From NCBI RefSeq assembly GCF_000204055.1, contig NW_006768791.1, positions 167,767 through 231,766 on the forward strand: a stretch of 64,000 nt of DNA, given 5' to 3'. Below the pieces are notes generated by a model, which had not been told where the DNA came from, made no database searches, and worked only from the letters and a program-made list of their open reading frames with translations. This document shows, piece by piece, positions 34,919-45,525 of this stretch; the stretch's first letter is position 1; the number at the start of each line of letters is the position of its first letter. A program made the translations under genes and the position numbers. Source of the DNA: Melampsora larici-populina 98AG31. Taxonomy: Eukaryota; Basidiomycota; Pucciniomycetes; Pucciniales; Melampsoraceae.

Positions 34919-36286
34919 TTCCAACCAAATTGAACAAACAAATTTTGAAATAAAGGATAAAGCTTTGCAAGCGATTTTGATTCTACCAACGAGACTAGGA
35001 TGAAGGATGGAGGGAACACTTTGACTCACCGATTTATATGAGAAAATCGCCGCTCTAGATGACCAAAAGCCTTCAATGATTCCACCGCGAGTTTACTCTA
35101 GCTATCTCCTTCTCGATTAACTGATATATACGTACAACACAAGTATCTCCGAAAATGCACTCGTCCTTCGAGATGAAAATCCACTCAAGTTCAACCCACG
35201 CAGAAAGTCCTCCATTATGGAATCTTAAGATCTTCATCGATGAGTAATTTGATCATACCATGACTCAAAATTTGAGGAAAGCTAACCCAAAGCGTAATGG
35301 TTTGCACTAAGAAGCAAAACGTACGACATGTGAGTCAGTAAACCCGTTCCTTGTAGTTCTCTTAGTTCAAGCTGAATTCCAATCTCTTCAAACGATCACA
35401 ATCTTCGACAATCCTCTCATTAAATCGTCTTATAAACGGAAGAAGATTAGGGTATCCGTTGAATTTCCACGGATTCGACAAATCACACACGCGCAAATGA
35501 AAAGAAACTTTCGAACCCACATCAAATCTGTAAGCTTATGAATAAGCCAACCACCGGGGCAGGCTCCCCTGCACAAGCTTGAGGGGAGACTTTAGGATCA
35601 ATGAATTCGATCACTTACACCGGATGACCCAAAAATTGAGTTACCAAACTCTTGAAAATCAACGTACGTCACTGAAGCAGTGCCAGTAGGCCATACGAAA
35701 TCCAAGTCCGTAAAGTCCTTACCAATCTTGTGTTTCGCATCCATAAGGGTTAGTTCAAGCTGGATTTCATTCTCTCTGACTACGGAATCCTATCCGCTTC
35801 GAATAGCAGCAATCAAAAGGGTTCCGCGGATTTGACAAAGCTCTTGTATATATTACCTTTAATAAAGCTCGAAAAGGTACACACCATGATCGTAAATTGA
35901 TCGTAAGCTTATCAATTTTACTATGAACATAAACACTTTTTAAATGAATTCAACCATAGAAAAAAAATAAGAATTATAATCCTTACAAGGAAAAAAAGGT
36001 TACACTTCCAATTTACAGAACCTTTTTCACAAGACATTATAAGAATTTTGATATGATAAAGATTGAAATTAAGTCGATCAAAAAAAATATTAAGGAGATC
36101 AGAAATTGAACAATGTGATTTTTTTTTGGTTAAATGATTAGGTTTTTTTCGGAAGGTTGGGTTCAAGGTTGAAATAAATTGTAATCCATCACTATATATA
36201 GACACTTCATCAAATCCATCCTTTCTATCCAAAAGAAATCCCAATCCTCTTAAATTTACATTTACATTTAGTACATTTAGTATTTA
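34919..36286. other. Upstream region of modular gene 1, with a diverged internal duplication
   Basis: No gene. 35260-35490 and 35660-35850 share blocks in the same order (CAACGTACG / AAACGTACG, TTAGTTCAAGCTGRATT, ATCCG then TTCCRCGGATT.GACAAA), a weak tandem duplication of putative promoter DNA. The rest is AT-rich. Confidence 0.4.
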
Positions 36287-37645
36287 TTACCAAGCAGGTC
36301 TTAACTGTATAGCTCTTTCCCAAACCTGATGTAAAACCTCATGAACAGAATTAAACCCAGCCCAAACCAAATTCATAAACTCAAAATATTTAGAAAGATG
36401 AAAAGATTGATTGAATTGATTAAAGATCACATATCCAGGTTCCGAGATTTCTTCATTCGAATTCAAAGATTTCAATGCGATTTCTGGATCCACTCCTCTG
36501 GTGATCCAATATATTCTAAAGAATCGATGATTCGGCTCTGGTCTACCTAGACTACCATCTAACCTTCTAACTTCAGTTAATAAATTAATTCGTTTCTTAT
36601 ATAATGATCCAACTAAACTAGATTCAGTTTCGATTGATAATGCTTCTGGAAGATAAGTTGACATTTTTTTAATTTTCGAAAACACTTCATCTTCATCTCC
36701 ATCTTCATCTTTTGATTTAAATATTAATTTTGAAGAACTAGTAGGATCTAAGAAATTCATCAATTTCTCTCGGATTTGACTTCGTTTATTATAACTTTGA
36801 AATGAAACATTAGGTTCGTTTAGTTTAAGTAAATCTCCTACTTTTAAAATCAAATTCACATCCCAATCTGATCTTTTAATCCATCTTTCAATCTGAAGTT
36901 TATTCCACCAAGGTTTTAAATTCTTCAATGAATGATGATAATGATGAGTACTACTAGGATTTAATCCTTTAGAAGTAATATAAGAAAAGATTTCAAACCG
37001 TTTTAAAAACTCTTCTTGATTTAAATGAGTTGAGAACCAACTAAGGATTTCAAAAAACTTAAATTCTTCCTTCCTTAATTCAAACATACATTTTAAAATA
37101 TATCGATACCATTCTTGACCTTCTAAATTGATATTAATAAATTCTCCATCTAACCCCAAGATCCTACTGACCATCAAAACATGTTCTAAATCGAATCCTA
37201 ATGTATTCCAATCAGATTGATCTTGAGCTGTTGCCCATTTGATCATCACTTCTTTGGGTCGATTCACGGTTTCTCCTTTTGAATTTCTTCCAAGATAAGG
37301 TACGATCACTTTTTCTTCTTGATGTGATTGACTTGATGATGAATCATGATGACTCGAATGAATAAAATCGTATCCATTCATTCGCTTGTTTCCAATCTCT
37401 GGATCTGATGTCATAAAATGTTGAATGATTCCATTTAAGATCATTTGTATAATCTTATCATCTAAATTATTAACAGCTTCTAAATTCCTGTAAACCATAT
37501 CTCTTTTGGATAATTTCCTTTGATCTTGATTACTTGGATGATTTAAGCTTGTGGTCTTGATAGTCAAATTGATTGAAAACCTTATCAATTGAAACATGAT
37601 CATCATCTTCATCATCCATCTTGTAGTCTTGATTCCAAACTTCAT
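36287..37645 (-). CDS. Single-exon hypothetical protein, possibly secreted (452 aa)
   Basis: Not recognised. Long uninterrupted frame starting MKFGIKTTRWMMKMMIMFQL. The hydrophobic stretch MMKMMIMFQLIRFSI could be a signal peptide or anchor. Then follow a basic dipeptide region (KLSKRD), a His/Ser-rich linker (SSHHDSSSSQSHQEE, about residue 96), and a largely helical, charged body with Trp- and Phe-rich segments (FFEILSWFSTHLNQEEFLKRF; LKNLKPWWNKLQIERWI). C-terminal motifs include RRLDGSLGRPEPNHRFFRIYWITRG and FMNLVWAGFNSVHEVLHQVWE. No introns in a region where neighbours are intron-rich. It could be a lineage-specific secreted protein. The alternative is a cytosolic protein starting at a later Met (for example MVYRNLEAV). 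Confidence 0.65.
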   Translation of the reverse strand: MKFGIKTTRWMMKMMIMFQLIRFSINLTIKTTSLNHPSNQDQRKLSKRDMVYRNLEAVNNLDDKIIQMILNGIIQHFMTSDPEIGNKRMNGYDFIHSSHHDSSSSQSHQEEKVIVPYLGRNSKGETVNRPKEVMIKWATAQDQSDWNTLGFDLEHVLMVSRILGLDGEFININLEGQEWYRYILKCMFELRKEEFKFFEILSWFSTHLNQEEFLKRFEIFSYITSKGLNPSSTHHYHHSLKNLKPWWNKLQIERWIKRSDWDVNLILKVGDLLKLNEPNVSFQSYNKRSQIREKLMNFLDPTSSSKLIFKSKDEDGDEDEVFSKIKKMSTYLPEALSIETESSLVGSLYKKRINLLTEVRRLDGSLGRPEPNHRFFRIYWITRGVDPEIALKSLNSNEEISEPGYVIFNQFNQSFHLSKYFEFMNLVWAGFNSVHEVLHQVWERAIQLRPAW

Positions 37646-38826
37646 CTTGACTTTTGTATGAATTGATAATAAATTCTTTCCTGCTTATACTCTTTATAAA
37701 TAAGTTATCTTCAATCTTTCTTCTGTTATTCGAAAAAAATCCCTTAAATCGTCTGCTCTCTTGAATCCGATCTTGACTAGTTTCCTAAAATAATTGGTTA
37801 TCTTTCTTATGAATCCTTGTTTCCTTTCTTTTTTAAAATTTCTCTCTTAGAAGAAAATCTAAACACATATGTACCCCCCCAAAAATCAAATCAAATTAAA
37901 TCAAATCAATAAATCATTACGAGTTTTCCAAACCAAACTTAAACTTACTAACCAAAGATGACAATAAATCAAAACCAAATCCCAATGATCATATAAATTC
38001 CCAATAGATTTCCATGTACCTCTGAATCAGAATTAATGGATCTTCCCCAAAACATCAATAAATCGCACTTATTTCTAATCCTTCTCAAAACACGTTTTCA
38101 TCACCTAGAATAAATCAAACGCATCAACCCACTCCACCCGTTACCCCACCCGAACTCAACAAACCTCACTAATAGTAACACCTCTTGCATCATGAAATCC
38201 AAAACTAACCAATCGAAAACCGTTTGAACTTAAAAAAAGCAAGATCCATTTCCCGACCATAAAACTCTAAAATCAATTCAACTAAAAAAATCAAATCCAA
38301 TGTTTCAAGGGTTAAGAATTCCTTTAGATTTTCTAATATGATTTCTTCAAGAACCAGTTTCAATTCTTAAAATGAATTGAACTACATAGCTTTGTGTTAC
38401 GATTCACGAAACGAACCTAAGAAAACAAACACATCGCATAAACTCCGGTCCCATACCTTCAGGATAAAATGAAAATCAAATTAAAAGGTTTAAAAGATCT
38501 TCTTAATTCCGAAAAAATAAATGTACTAGCCTGGTTATGAAAAACCCCAAACTTCAAAATACTTTACATTCCGAATTCCAAAAAAACAGATCTACGTCCA
38601 ATACCTTGACCACCAACCTCCAATCAACCTTGAACTAAAACTCGATTGTAAATCTTCCTAAACCGAAGTACTTAATAAACAAGAAACTTATAACTCGTAC
38701 ACACATTTTCACTCTACTTTAACATTCAATACACACAAACGCGCAAGAAAAACACTATGAAAAAATGAAAAAATGATGATGTCAAGAGGTATAAAGAAGA
38801 AAAAAGTAGTATAAGTAAATGAGTAT
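37646..38826. other. Intergenic, no gene seen
   Basis: AT-rich, G-poor on the plus strand; contains the promoter of the 452-aa gene near 37650-37870 and the downstream DNA of NUF2. Simple CAAAT-type repetition at about 37885-37915. Confidence 0.5.
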
Positions 38827-40660
38827 TTAATCTGTTGGATGACCCCCGTTCCCTAGTGAAATATTTTGAAGTTTATTTTCCACAGCTGTAAGTGCAGTAG
38901 TATGTTTCATACAATAATGCACTAAAAACCGGTCAAAAAAAAGAAGTCAAAAATTCTCAATACTCCAAACCTCCCAAAAAAAGAAGCACATCAATCCAAA
39001 CCAAAGATCCACATCAAACTTACAAAGTTCAGACCTAAGCGTATCATAAGCCGCTTGACCTTTCTTCATACTTCTAATATAATCTTCTGCTAAATCTTTA
39101 TCTTCTGAGATCAACATCATCTTCTCATTCGTTAAGATTTGAGATTCTTTTTCATATTCGGTTTGGAATTCAATCTCTTCTAAATGTTTTTCTTGGGTTT
39201 TCGTTTGTCTTTCGATCCCGGCTTTTCTTTTTCGATGGATACCTGAATGGACTCTTGAGATTTGTTCTTGCATCACTTCAGTTCTTCTTTGTGCTTGCTA
39301 TTGATTCACATCAAACGAAAAAGAATGAACATTTTTAGTTCAGTTCAAGTAAATTGATTATCTTTTTAGGGGGGTTGGTTAGAAACATACAGATGATTTT
39401 TTTTCAATCTCATTCAATTCAAAAACCTTACTCTCATACTCCTCATTAAGTGAATTCAAAGTTTTCTTAACTTCTTCAACTTTAAGAGTTTCGATTTCCC
39501 ATTCATCTGCTAATTTCAAACATTGAAGTAAATCTTTTTGATACTGATCAATCGATTTAATTCTTCTTTCTAAATAATGTGAATTCGATTCTAATGAAGC
39601 AATCGAACTTAATTCCGAACTTAGCGTTTTTTGTAATGATTCAATGGCTGATTTTACTTTTTCGGGTGATCTGGCTATTCGGGTTGATAATCTATTAATT
39701 TCGTTTTCTAGTCTTTGGACTTCGGTTACTGCATTACGCTTAATCATGACCAAACCAAACCAAAAAAACATTCTTTCATCAGCTTTTTTAGTCATTCAAA
39801 ATCTGTGGGTTTCAAAAAAATCAAGCTTCGTTTCATTTACATTTTGTTCACAAATCGTTCTTCTTGTATTCAATAATTCAGCTCTTCTCTGTTCCAATGG
39901 ATCTGTCATATCTTTACACTCCAAAATCGTAGCTTTATATCCCTCAATCTGTGGAATCAATTCACCCGCAATCCTTTCTTCTTCTTCATGTTTCCGACTA
40001 ACCTCCAAAAACCAAAAATCCAAAAAAACCTCATCAGCCTTCGACCAAAAACAACCATCATCCAAAAAAAAAATCACTAAACTCTAAATCAGAATTATCT
40101 TTCCTAGATTTCGAAATCCTTTCCAAAAGTTCATCACGTTGGTTTTGTAAATCATTTAAAGATTCTTCTAATGGATTTAAGACTAATGGAACTTGTTCAG
40201 TTTCAAACAAAACAAAATTAATCAATCCACTTAAGATTCGTTTATATCTTTCAGGTGTTGGGTTCAATAAATCTCGATCTGAGAAATCATAAATAGCTGC
40301 ACATCTCATCAATTGGACCAACGTATCTTTAAAACAACCTGTAAAGACTCTATACTTGTAAAACGTCTAATACCCCCAAAATCAGAAAGATCAACTCGAA
40401 TGAAAGCCAGGTTTGGAATGGGAATCGGGTTTAAAAACACTTTCTCTTACTTGATGATGGACATTCGTTAAAGGTTCTTCAACAGCTTCATGAATATGTT
40501 CTCTATGAATATTACATAAATGTGATAAGATCCATTCGAAAGTGAAATGAACTTTGACGGGAATCGGTTTGTTAATTTCATCAATCGTTAAATCGATGGG
40601 ATAACCGAAATCTTTAAAGGCTGAACTGATTTCACTTGAACTTAGGGTTGGAAATGACAT
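38827..40660 (-). CDS. NUF2: Kinetochore protein Nuf2
   Basis: Exons: 40451-40660, 40078-40366, about 39841-39983, 39391-39738, 39024-39297 and 38827-38921; with these ends the sum is 1359 nt (452 aa, normal for Nuf2). The N-terminal calponin-homology region has MSFPTLSSSEISSAFKDFGY, FYKYRVF, LVQLMRCAAIYDFSDRDL and the signature RYKRILSGLINFVLFETE. The rest is coiled coil, with the conserved RSPEKVKSAIESLQ block and a C-terminal QAQRRTEVMQEQ stretch. Nuf2 pairs with Ndc80/Hec1 in the Ndc80 complex that attaches kinetochores to microtubules. All junctions keep phase except intron 2, where the obvious acceptors give the wrong frame and an acceptor at CATGAAG was used, so that boundary is tentative. 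Head-to-head with the RNase H2C gene, 282 bp apart. Confidence 0.9.
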
Positions 40661-40942
40661 TTTGATGGGTTTTGATTGATTAAACGATGTCGGACTGTTT
40701 GGTTGAGAATGAGATGTTGTCTTTTTGGGTTTTTGAGGGTTTTTGGTGTGTTTCGATCAAAACTTAAAACACGCGACGTGTGTTTTTGGTTTGGGTGTGA
40801 GTCGTGACCGTGTGGTACCGGTGCGGATCACCGGTCACCGGATCTTGACGGGTACACTGCACTCGAGAAAACTTCGATCGGTGACCGTCAACAAGACTCC
40901 CCACAATCAACTGAACAATTCGAATCCATCACCAACCACAAA
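40661..40942. promoter_or_regulatory. Shared divergent promoter of NUF2 and the RNase H2C gene
   Basis: 282 bp between the two ATG codons in opposite directions. GC-richer than surroundings, with a palindromic core GGTGCGGATCACCGG / TCACCGG near 40818-40842 and further GGTGACCG copies. Individual factor sites were not identified. Confidence 0.5.
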
Positions 40943-41656
40943 ATGGTAAGCAAACCCAACCCAACCCAACCCAAACCCAACCCATAAACTGATCCAATCT
41001 CATTCCCTCAGGACCCATCCAAGAAACCCCAAGACCCATTTCCCATTCCAACAACTTATCAACTCGTTCCCACCCATCAATCAACAAGTACAAATCTAGA
41101 ACTAAATCTCATGCCATTCTCCATAAACCATCACGGAGAATCCGAGATCTCTACTTACTTTATCCCCACAAAATCAGACAACAAGACCCAAGAATCTAGT
41201 TTCAGAGGAAGATACATCCATGGTACAACCCTAGATTTACCAAATGGTTATTACGGTACATTCATCAACACTCCTACTAATACTTCAAACCAAGCTTTAG
41301 TTTCGGATTTGGATGGTCAGGGTGAGGTGGGCAAGCTGGGGGGTAGACCTTCTAGGTCTACTGGTATCAATCAATCCAAAAGACATCATAAGAAAACTAA
41401 ATTAGAAACTAAATCGGTTCCTCATTACGAACAAGAAGAAGAAGAAGAAGAACCGATCCAGGAATCACTTCAACCTACTCTTCTTGAAACATCTCAAATT
41501 AAACCTTTAACAACAACAACTAAAACGTTGGAATTAGTAGGCCAGTTTGATAAATTGATTCTTTGGAACCCTGATGGTCCTTTGGATTTAAAGGACAATT
41601 ATTTGATAAATGGTTTGGATCGGTTTATTGGTTTATCTGAAATAGTTGAGTTTTGA
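40943..41656 (+). CDS. Ribonuclease H2 subunit C-like protein
   Basis: Two exons: 40943-40945 (only the ATG) and 41012-41656; intron 40946-41011 is GTAAGC...CAG. The product is 215 aa. The motif FRGRYIHGTTLDLPNGYYGT matches the conserved FRGR.L.G..v.LP.GY.G of the RNase H2 non-catalytic subunit (Ylr154p / RNASEH2C family), followed after a Lys/Glu-rich linker by LVGQFDKLILWNPDGPLDLKDNY and LDRFIGLSEIVE, the second conserved block. Family role: non-catalytic subunit of the trimer that removes ribonucleotides and RNA-DNA hybrids in the nucleus. The start was chosen because the ATG is followed directly by a perfect donor and the next exon continues in frame; without the intron the frame closes quickly. 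If the intron were not removed, the first Met would be at 41111 and part of the N terminus would be lost. Confidence 0.8.
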
Positions 41657-42032
41657 TGTTTTTGGTCCTTTAGTGTTGAGAGTTGGATACTGATGCGAAT
41701 TTTGGGTTTAGATTCATGGTGGTTCTGATTGATTTGGGTGGATGGGGTTGAATGGGATCGGGTTTTTGATGTTTTTTTTGTTTGATTGAAGATGCTGAAT
41801 GGGTTGTTGTTGTTGTGAAGATTTGTTCTGTTCTGTGATTTGATAAAATGTAAATCTGTACCGAATTTGAAACAATTTAAATTTCGAATTAATTTTCAAT
41901 TTTTTTGTCTTTCAAAAGTTTTTCGAATTTATCTTTTGATTTCTTCACAGCTTCCAACTGCCATTGTCCATTCACCAAACTGATTTTAACTTCAACCTAT
42001 CCTGTTCAGGTATTGAAAGACAGATTAACAGA

Positions 42033-44321
42033 ATGACATTAAACTCAAGTAGATCATCAAGTTGTAGTTCAAGTTCAGAAATCGAAATCATCAATCAATC
42101 CAAACCAAAACCATCAAGACTACCATCCTCACCATCTTCAACCACTTCATCACCAAAATCAAATCCAACACTCAATCAACATTCACAACTCAACACGTCA
42201 GTCTATTTCTCAATCTCATCATAACCTACTAAATAAACTCTAATCTTTTCTTTTGTTAATATGATTCTATCGACAGACAAGTTTCAATCTTGATTGAAAG
42301 TTCTGATGATGAACCAAACCAGATCCCAGTAAGAAGAACAAACAGTACACCAAATCCAATCAGATCAAACCCAAACCCAGATCCAAACCCACTCAGATCT
42401 CATTCGAATCACGAAACAAGTACAAAAGAGAAAGGAAAATCTAAAGCTATCGAATTGAGTGATACAGATGAAGATCGTCTTCAAGATGATCCATTCGATT
42501 ATCAACACGATGATTTTGGTCTTCATATGAATCATCCTAACAACGACGACGATGACGAATTACCTGAAGCTGAGCTTTTGTTTAGTCAAGAAACAAACTC
42601 TTTCCAACGGCCGGTCTCTCGACCTCTTCAGTCCTTTCAATCTACTTCTAATCCAACTCGTTAGTCTTATCTCATTTCACGTGTTTGATTTGCTATTAAA
42701 AATATGAATTGGTTTTTTTAGTGAAAGAGAAAACAAAAGAAACGAAAAAAACGAGCTCGAGTGTGAGTTTGGTTAAGAAGAATACCAAAGCGAATCAAGA
42801 GATTGAGAAATTAAAGAAGAAAGAACAATTACAAAAAGAAAAAGAAGCTAAAAAAGTAAAGTTTAAACATTCATTTGATTCTTCTTTTTTTCATATTCAT
42901 TTTCAATTGAAAAGTTGAATGACTGAGTTTCAAAGAAAAAACTTTATTTTTTCACTTGATTTTGACTTTAGTTAGCAAAAGATCAAGAAAAAGCTGAAGC
43001 AAAAGATTTGAAAGATGTGAATAAACTCTTAACACGTCAAGAAGCCATCACCGAAATCCGGCTAAAAGTGCCAAGTAGAGTACTACTCCAAACCTCACAT
43101 CCGATCAGCAAATCCATCGATCTCTTCAAATCACGTATCCAAACCGAAGAAGGTAACAAGATGTCAATGCCTATCCTAGATGAAACAGAAAACGAATCGA
43201 TTCAATGGATTAGAGTTTGTCAAAAAGAATGGAACGAATCTACAAATCGATTCGAACCTTGTGAAAGGAAAGAAATTGTTGAAGAATGCTTGCTTTTGGT
43301 TTGGAAGGCTGATGAACTTGATGATTGGATTTCTGATGGGAATGGTGAACATTTGATGAGAGCTAAATCGATTCGTGAAGATAAACCTGAGTATCAAGTT
43401 TGTGATTATGAATGATTTGGAAAAAATATGAATCGGATTTGAAAAATTGATTTGGTTTTTTTTGGATTTGATTTATTGATAGATCTTTATTATGATTTAT
43501 GGATTAGAAAACTTGATGAGACTTGCCAAAAATCAACAAAACTTACAAATCAAAAACCAAATCCGATCTGATCTTAGAGGAGAATCATCCACAAGTACTG
43601 CCACAACTAATTCGAAAAAAAGAAAGCATCAAGATCTTGGACCTAAGAATTCGATGGATGAGATTTCAAGACAAATTGAAATGATTAAGATCTTGACGAA
43701 GTGTCATGTATTGAAAGTAGAAGATTGTAATTCGTTGTCTAATTGGTTATGGGAATTGTCTTATGAGATTGGAATTAAACCATACAAGTGAAGTTTCAGA
43801 TTTGATTTCTTACACCTGATTTAAAATTCTAAATGATCCCTATATCTGATGACTTTTTTTTTGTTTGATGATCTTGGTTTTTGATTTTAGAGCTAAAAAA
43901 CAAAAATTAAAATCCGATTTGAATTTAGAAATCGAAGGAAACAAAGGAAAAGATTTAGAAGATACGTTTTTAAAAATGTTAAAATGTTTACCACGTGTAG
44001 GCGAAGCCGAATCCAAAGCGATTGCTCAAAGGTTTCCCACTATAAATCATTTGTTTTCGGCTTGGGATTCATTGGTGGGTAGGAATGATCTAGTTGGGGC
44101 TGAGGATATGTTGGTGGGCTGTAAGGTTTGTTCTTTGTTTTGCTTTCCTTTTTTTGGAATTGAGGAGTTTGGAGTTTGGAATTGATTTGGTTTTTTTTGG
44201 TGATGGTGGGGGTGAATAGAAAGGTAATAGTAATAAAGCTATTGGGAAAATCACTTCTAAGAAAATCTTTGATGTTTTTTATTCTTCTAAAGATGGTGAT
44301 ACATGTATTAACAATAATTAG
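42033..44321 (+). CDS. EME1: EME1-like crossover junction endonuclease subunit
   Basis: Seven exons: 42033-42196, 42277-42659, 42722-42855, 42972-43397, 43483-43787, 43891-44125 and 44220-44321; sum 1749 nt (582 aa). The N-terminal half is disordered and Ser/Asn/Pro-rich, with acidic SIM-like motifs (ILIESSDDEP, IELSDTDED). A Lys/Glu coiled segment precedes the ERCC4-like domain (RLKVPSRVLLQTSHP; FIMIYGLENLMRLAKN; TKCHVLKVEDCNSLSNWLWEL). The C-terminal double helix-hairpin-helix part has FLKMLKCLPRVGEAESKAIAQRFPTINHLFSAWD and a final KITSKKIFDVFYSSKDGD. This matches Eme1/Mms4, the non-catalytic partner of Mus81 that cleaves branched DNA. The ERCC4 GDxnERKxxxD catalytic motif is not seen, as expected for Eme1 rather than Mus81. 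Transcribed in the same direction as RNase H2C, about 380 bp downstream. Confidence 0.8.
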
Positions 44322-45525
44322 AAACAACCACCGTCATTCAATCAATTCCCAAAAAATCATTATCCCTTTTTATTCTCATTCATAGATTTCTTGGTATTGA
44401 AGTTGAATGATTTTTTTGGTTTTTCACTTTTTCATTTTTCTGGTTGTCTATCTTCTCTTTGAATGGAAAAACCTCTTCTGTTTTGTTTTGTTTTTCTGTT
44501 GGATTTTTAATTTGTATGATTTACTGTTTTTTTTTTCTTGTGATGTGTTCTTTATAATTAAATTTAAGATTTGTATGGTTAAAATGAGAGTCCAAGATAG
44601 AGTTGTGGGAAAAGATCTCTTGTGAATCAGTAGAGTCAAAAACTTGTTGACAGTCAGCCTGGGAATATGGATCTTGATGAGTTTGACTTTGAGTGTGGAA
44701 TAGTGTGTTTCCTAAAGTCTGAAAGACAATGAGGGTATGTTCACTTAAGTAATTTCTGATCAGAAATTAAATTCTACAAAATTCAAAGTGTTGCTTTGGT
44801 GAAGTATGGTTCATTTTTGAAGTTTCTTTTCCCTGTCCGCTGAGAAATTCTGTAGGTTCATTTAAATTCCAAAAAAGAAGTTGTTATAGAACTCCATGAA
44901 TCTTTTGTACAAGGGTCTGACAAGTTTGTTAAAGTTAAAATGGTGTTTCTTGGAAACCCACACACAGAGGAGATCAAGAGTGATTTCGATCACAAGGGGT
45001 TAAAGAAAATCACTTTCTATAAGCTGAAAGGTGAAATCTGTTCTGAATTTCTCAAGGTTAAAGCTCTCCAGGATTACTTTTCTATTCATGAAAAAGTGAT
45101 CAGAGTGTGATGTTACAAATATGTTCAATACCAAGTACACTGCAGCAAGCTTGAAAAGTTTAGCAACGCTCTTGTTCTATCATCAAAACTCTCTTAAAGT
45201 TACAACACCCGTTATTATATATAATATCTGTTTAGATTTATATATCATTCAAAAGTTCATTTATAGAAAATCCATTTAGATATTTAAACGGATCTCATTT
45301 TTTAAAAAAACTTTGATTAGATATATATCAAACAAAATCCATGTAAATAATTTTAAAATCAAAAACAGAACAGTCGAAATAGAAAAGTTTACAACCACTC
45401 TATCTTTCTCTCTCTCTTGATAATGGAATTAGACTTTCGAAAACAACGTTTTTTAAAGATTGTTTTAACAAGCAGAATTTTTCAAACTAGTTTTTTTAGT
45501 CTACTTCATCTCTTGTTCAGAGCTC
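44322..45525. other. Intergenic between convergent EME1 and MOT1
   Basis: 1.2 kb, AT-rich, no gene. A CT-rich microsatellite-like tract lies near 45400-45420. Confidence 0.5.
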
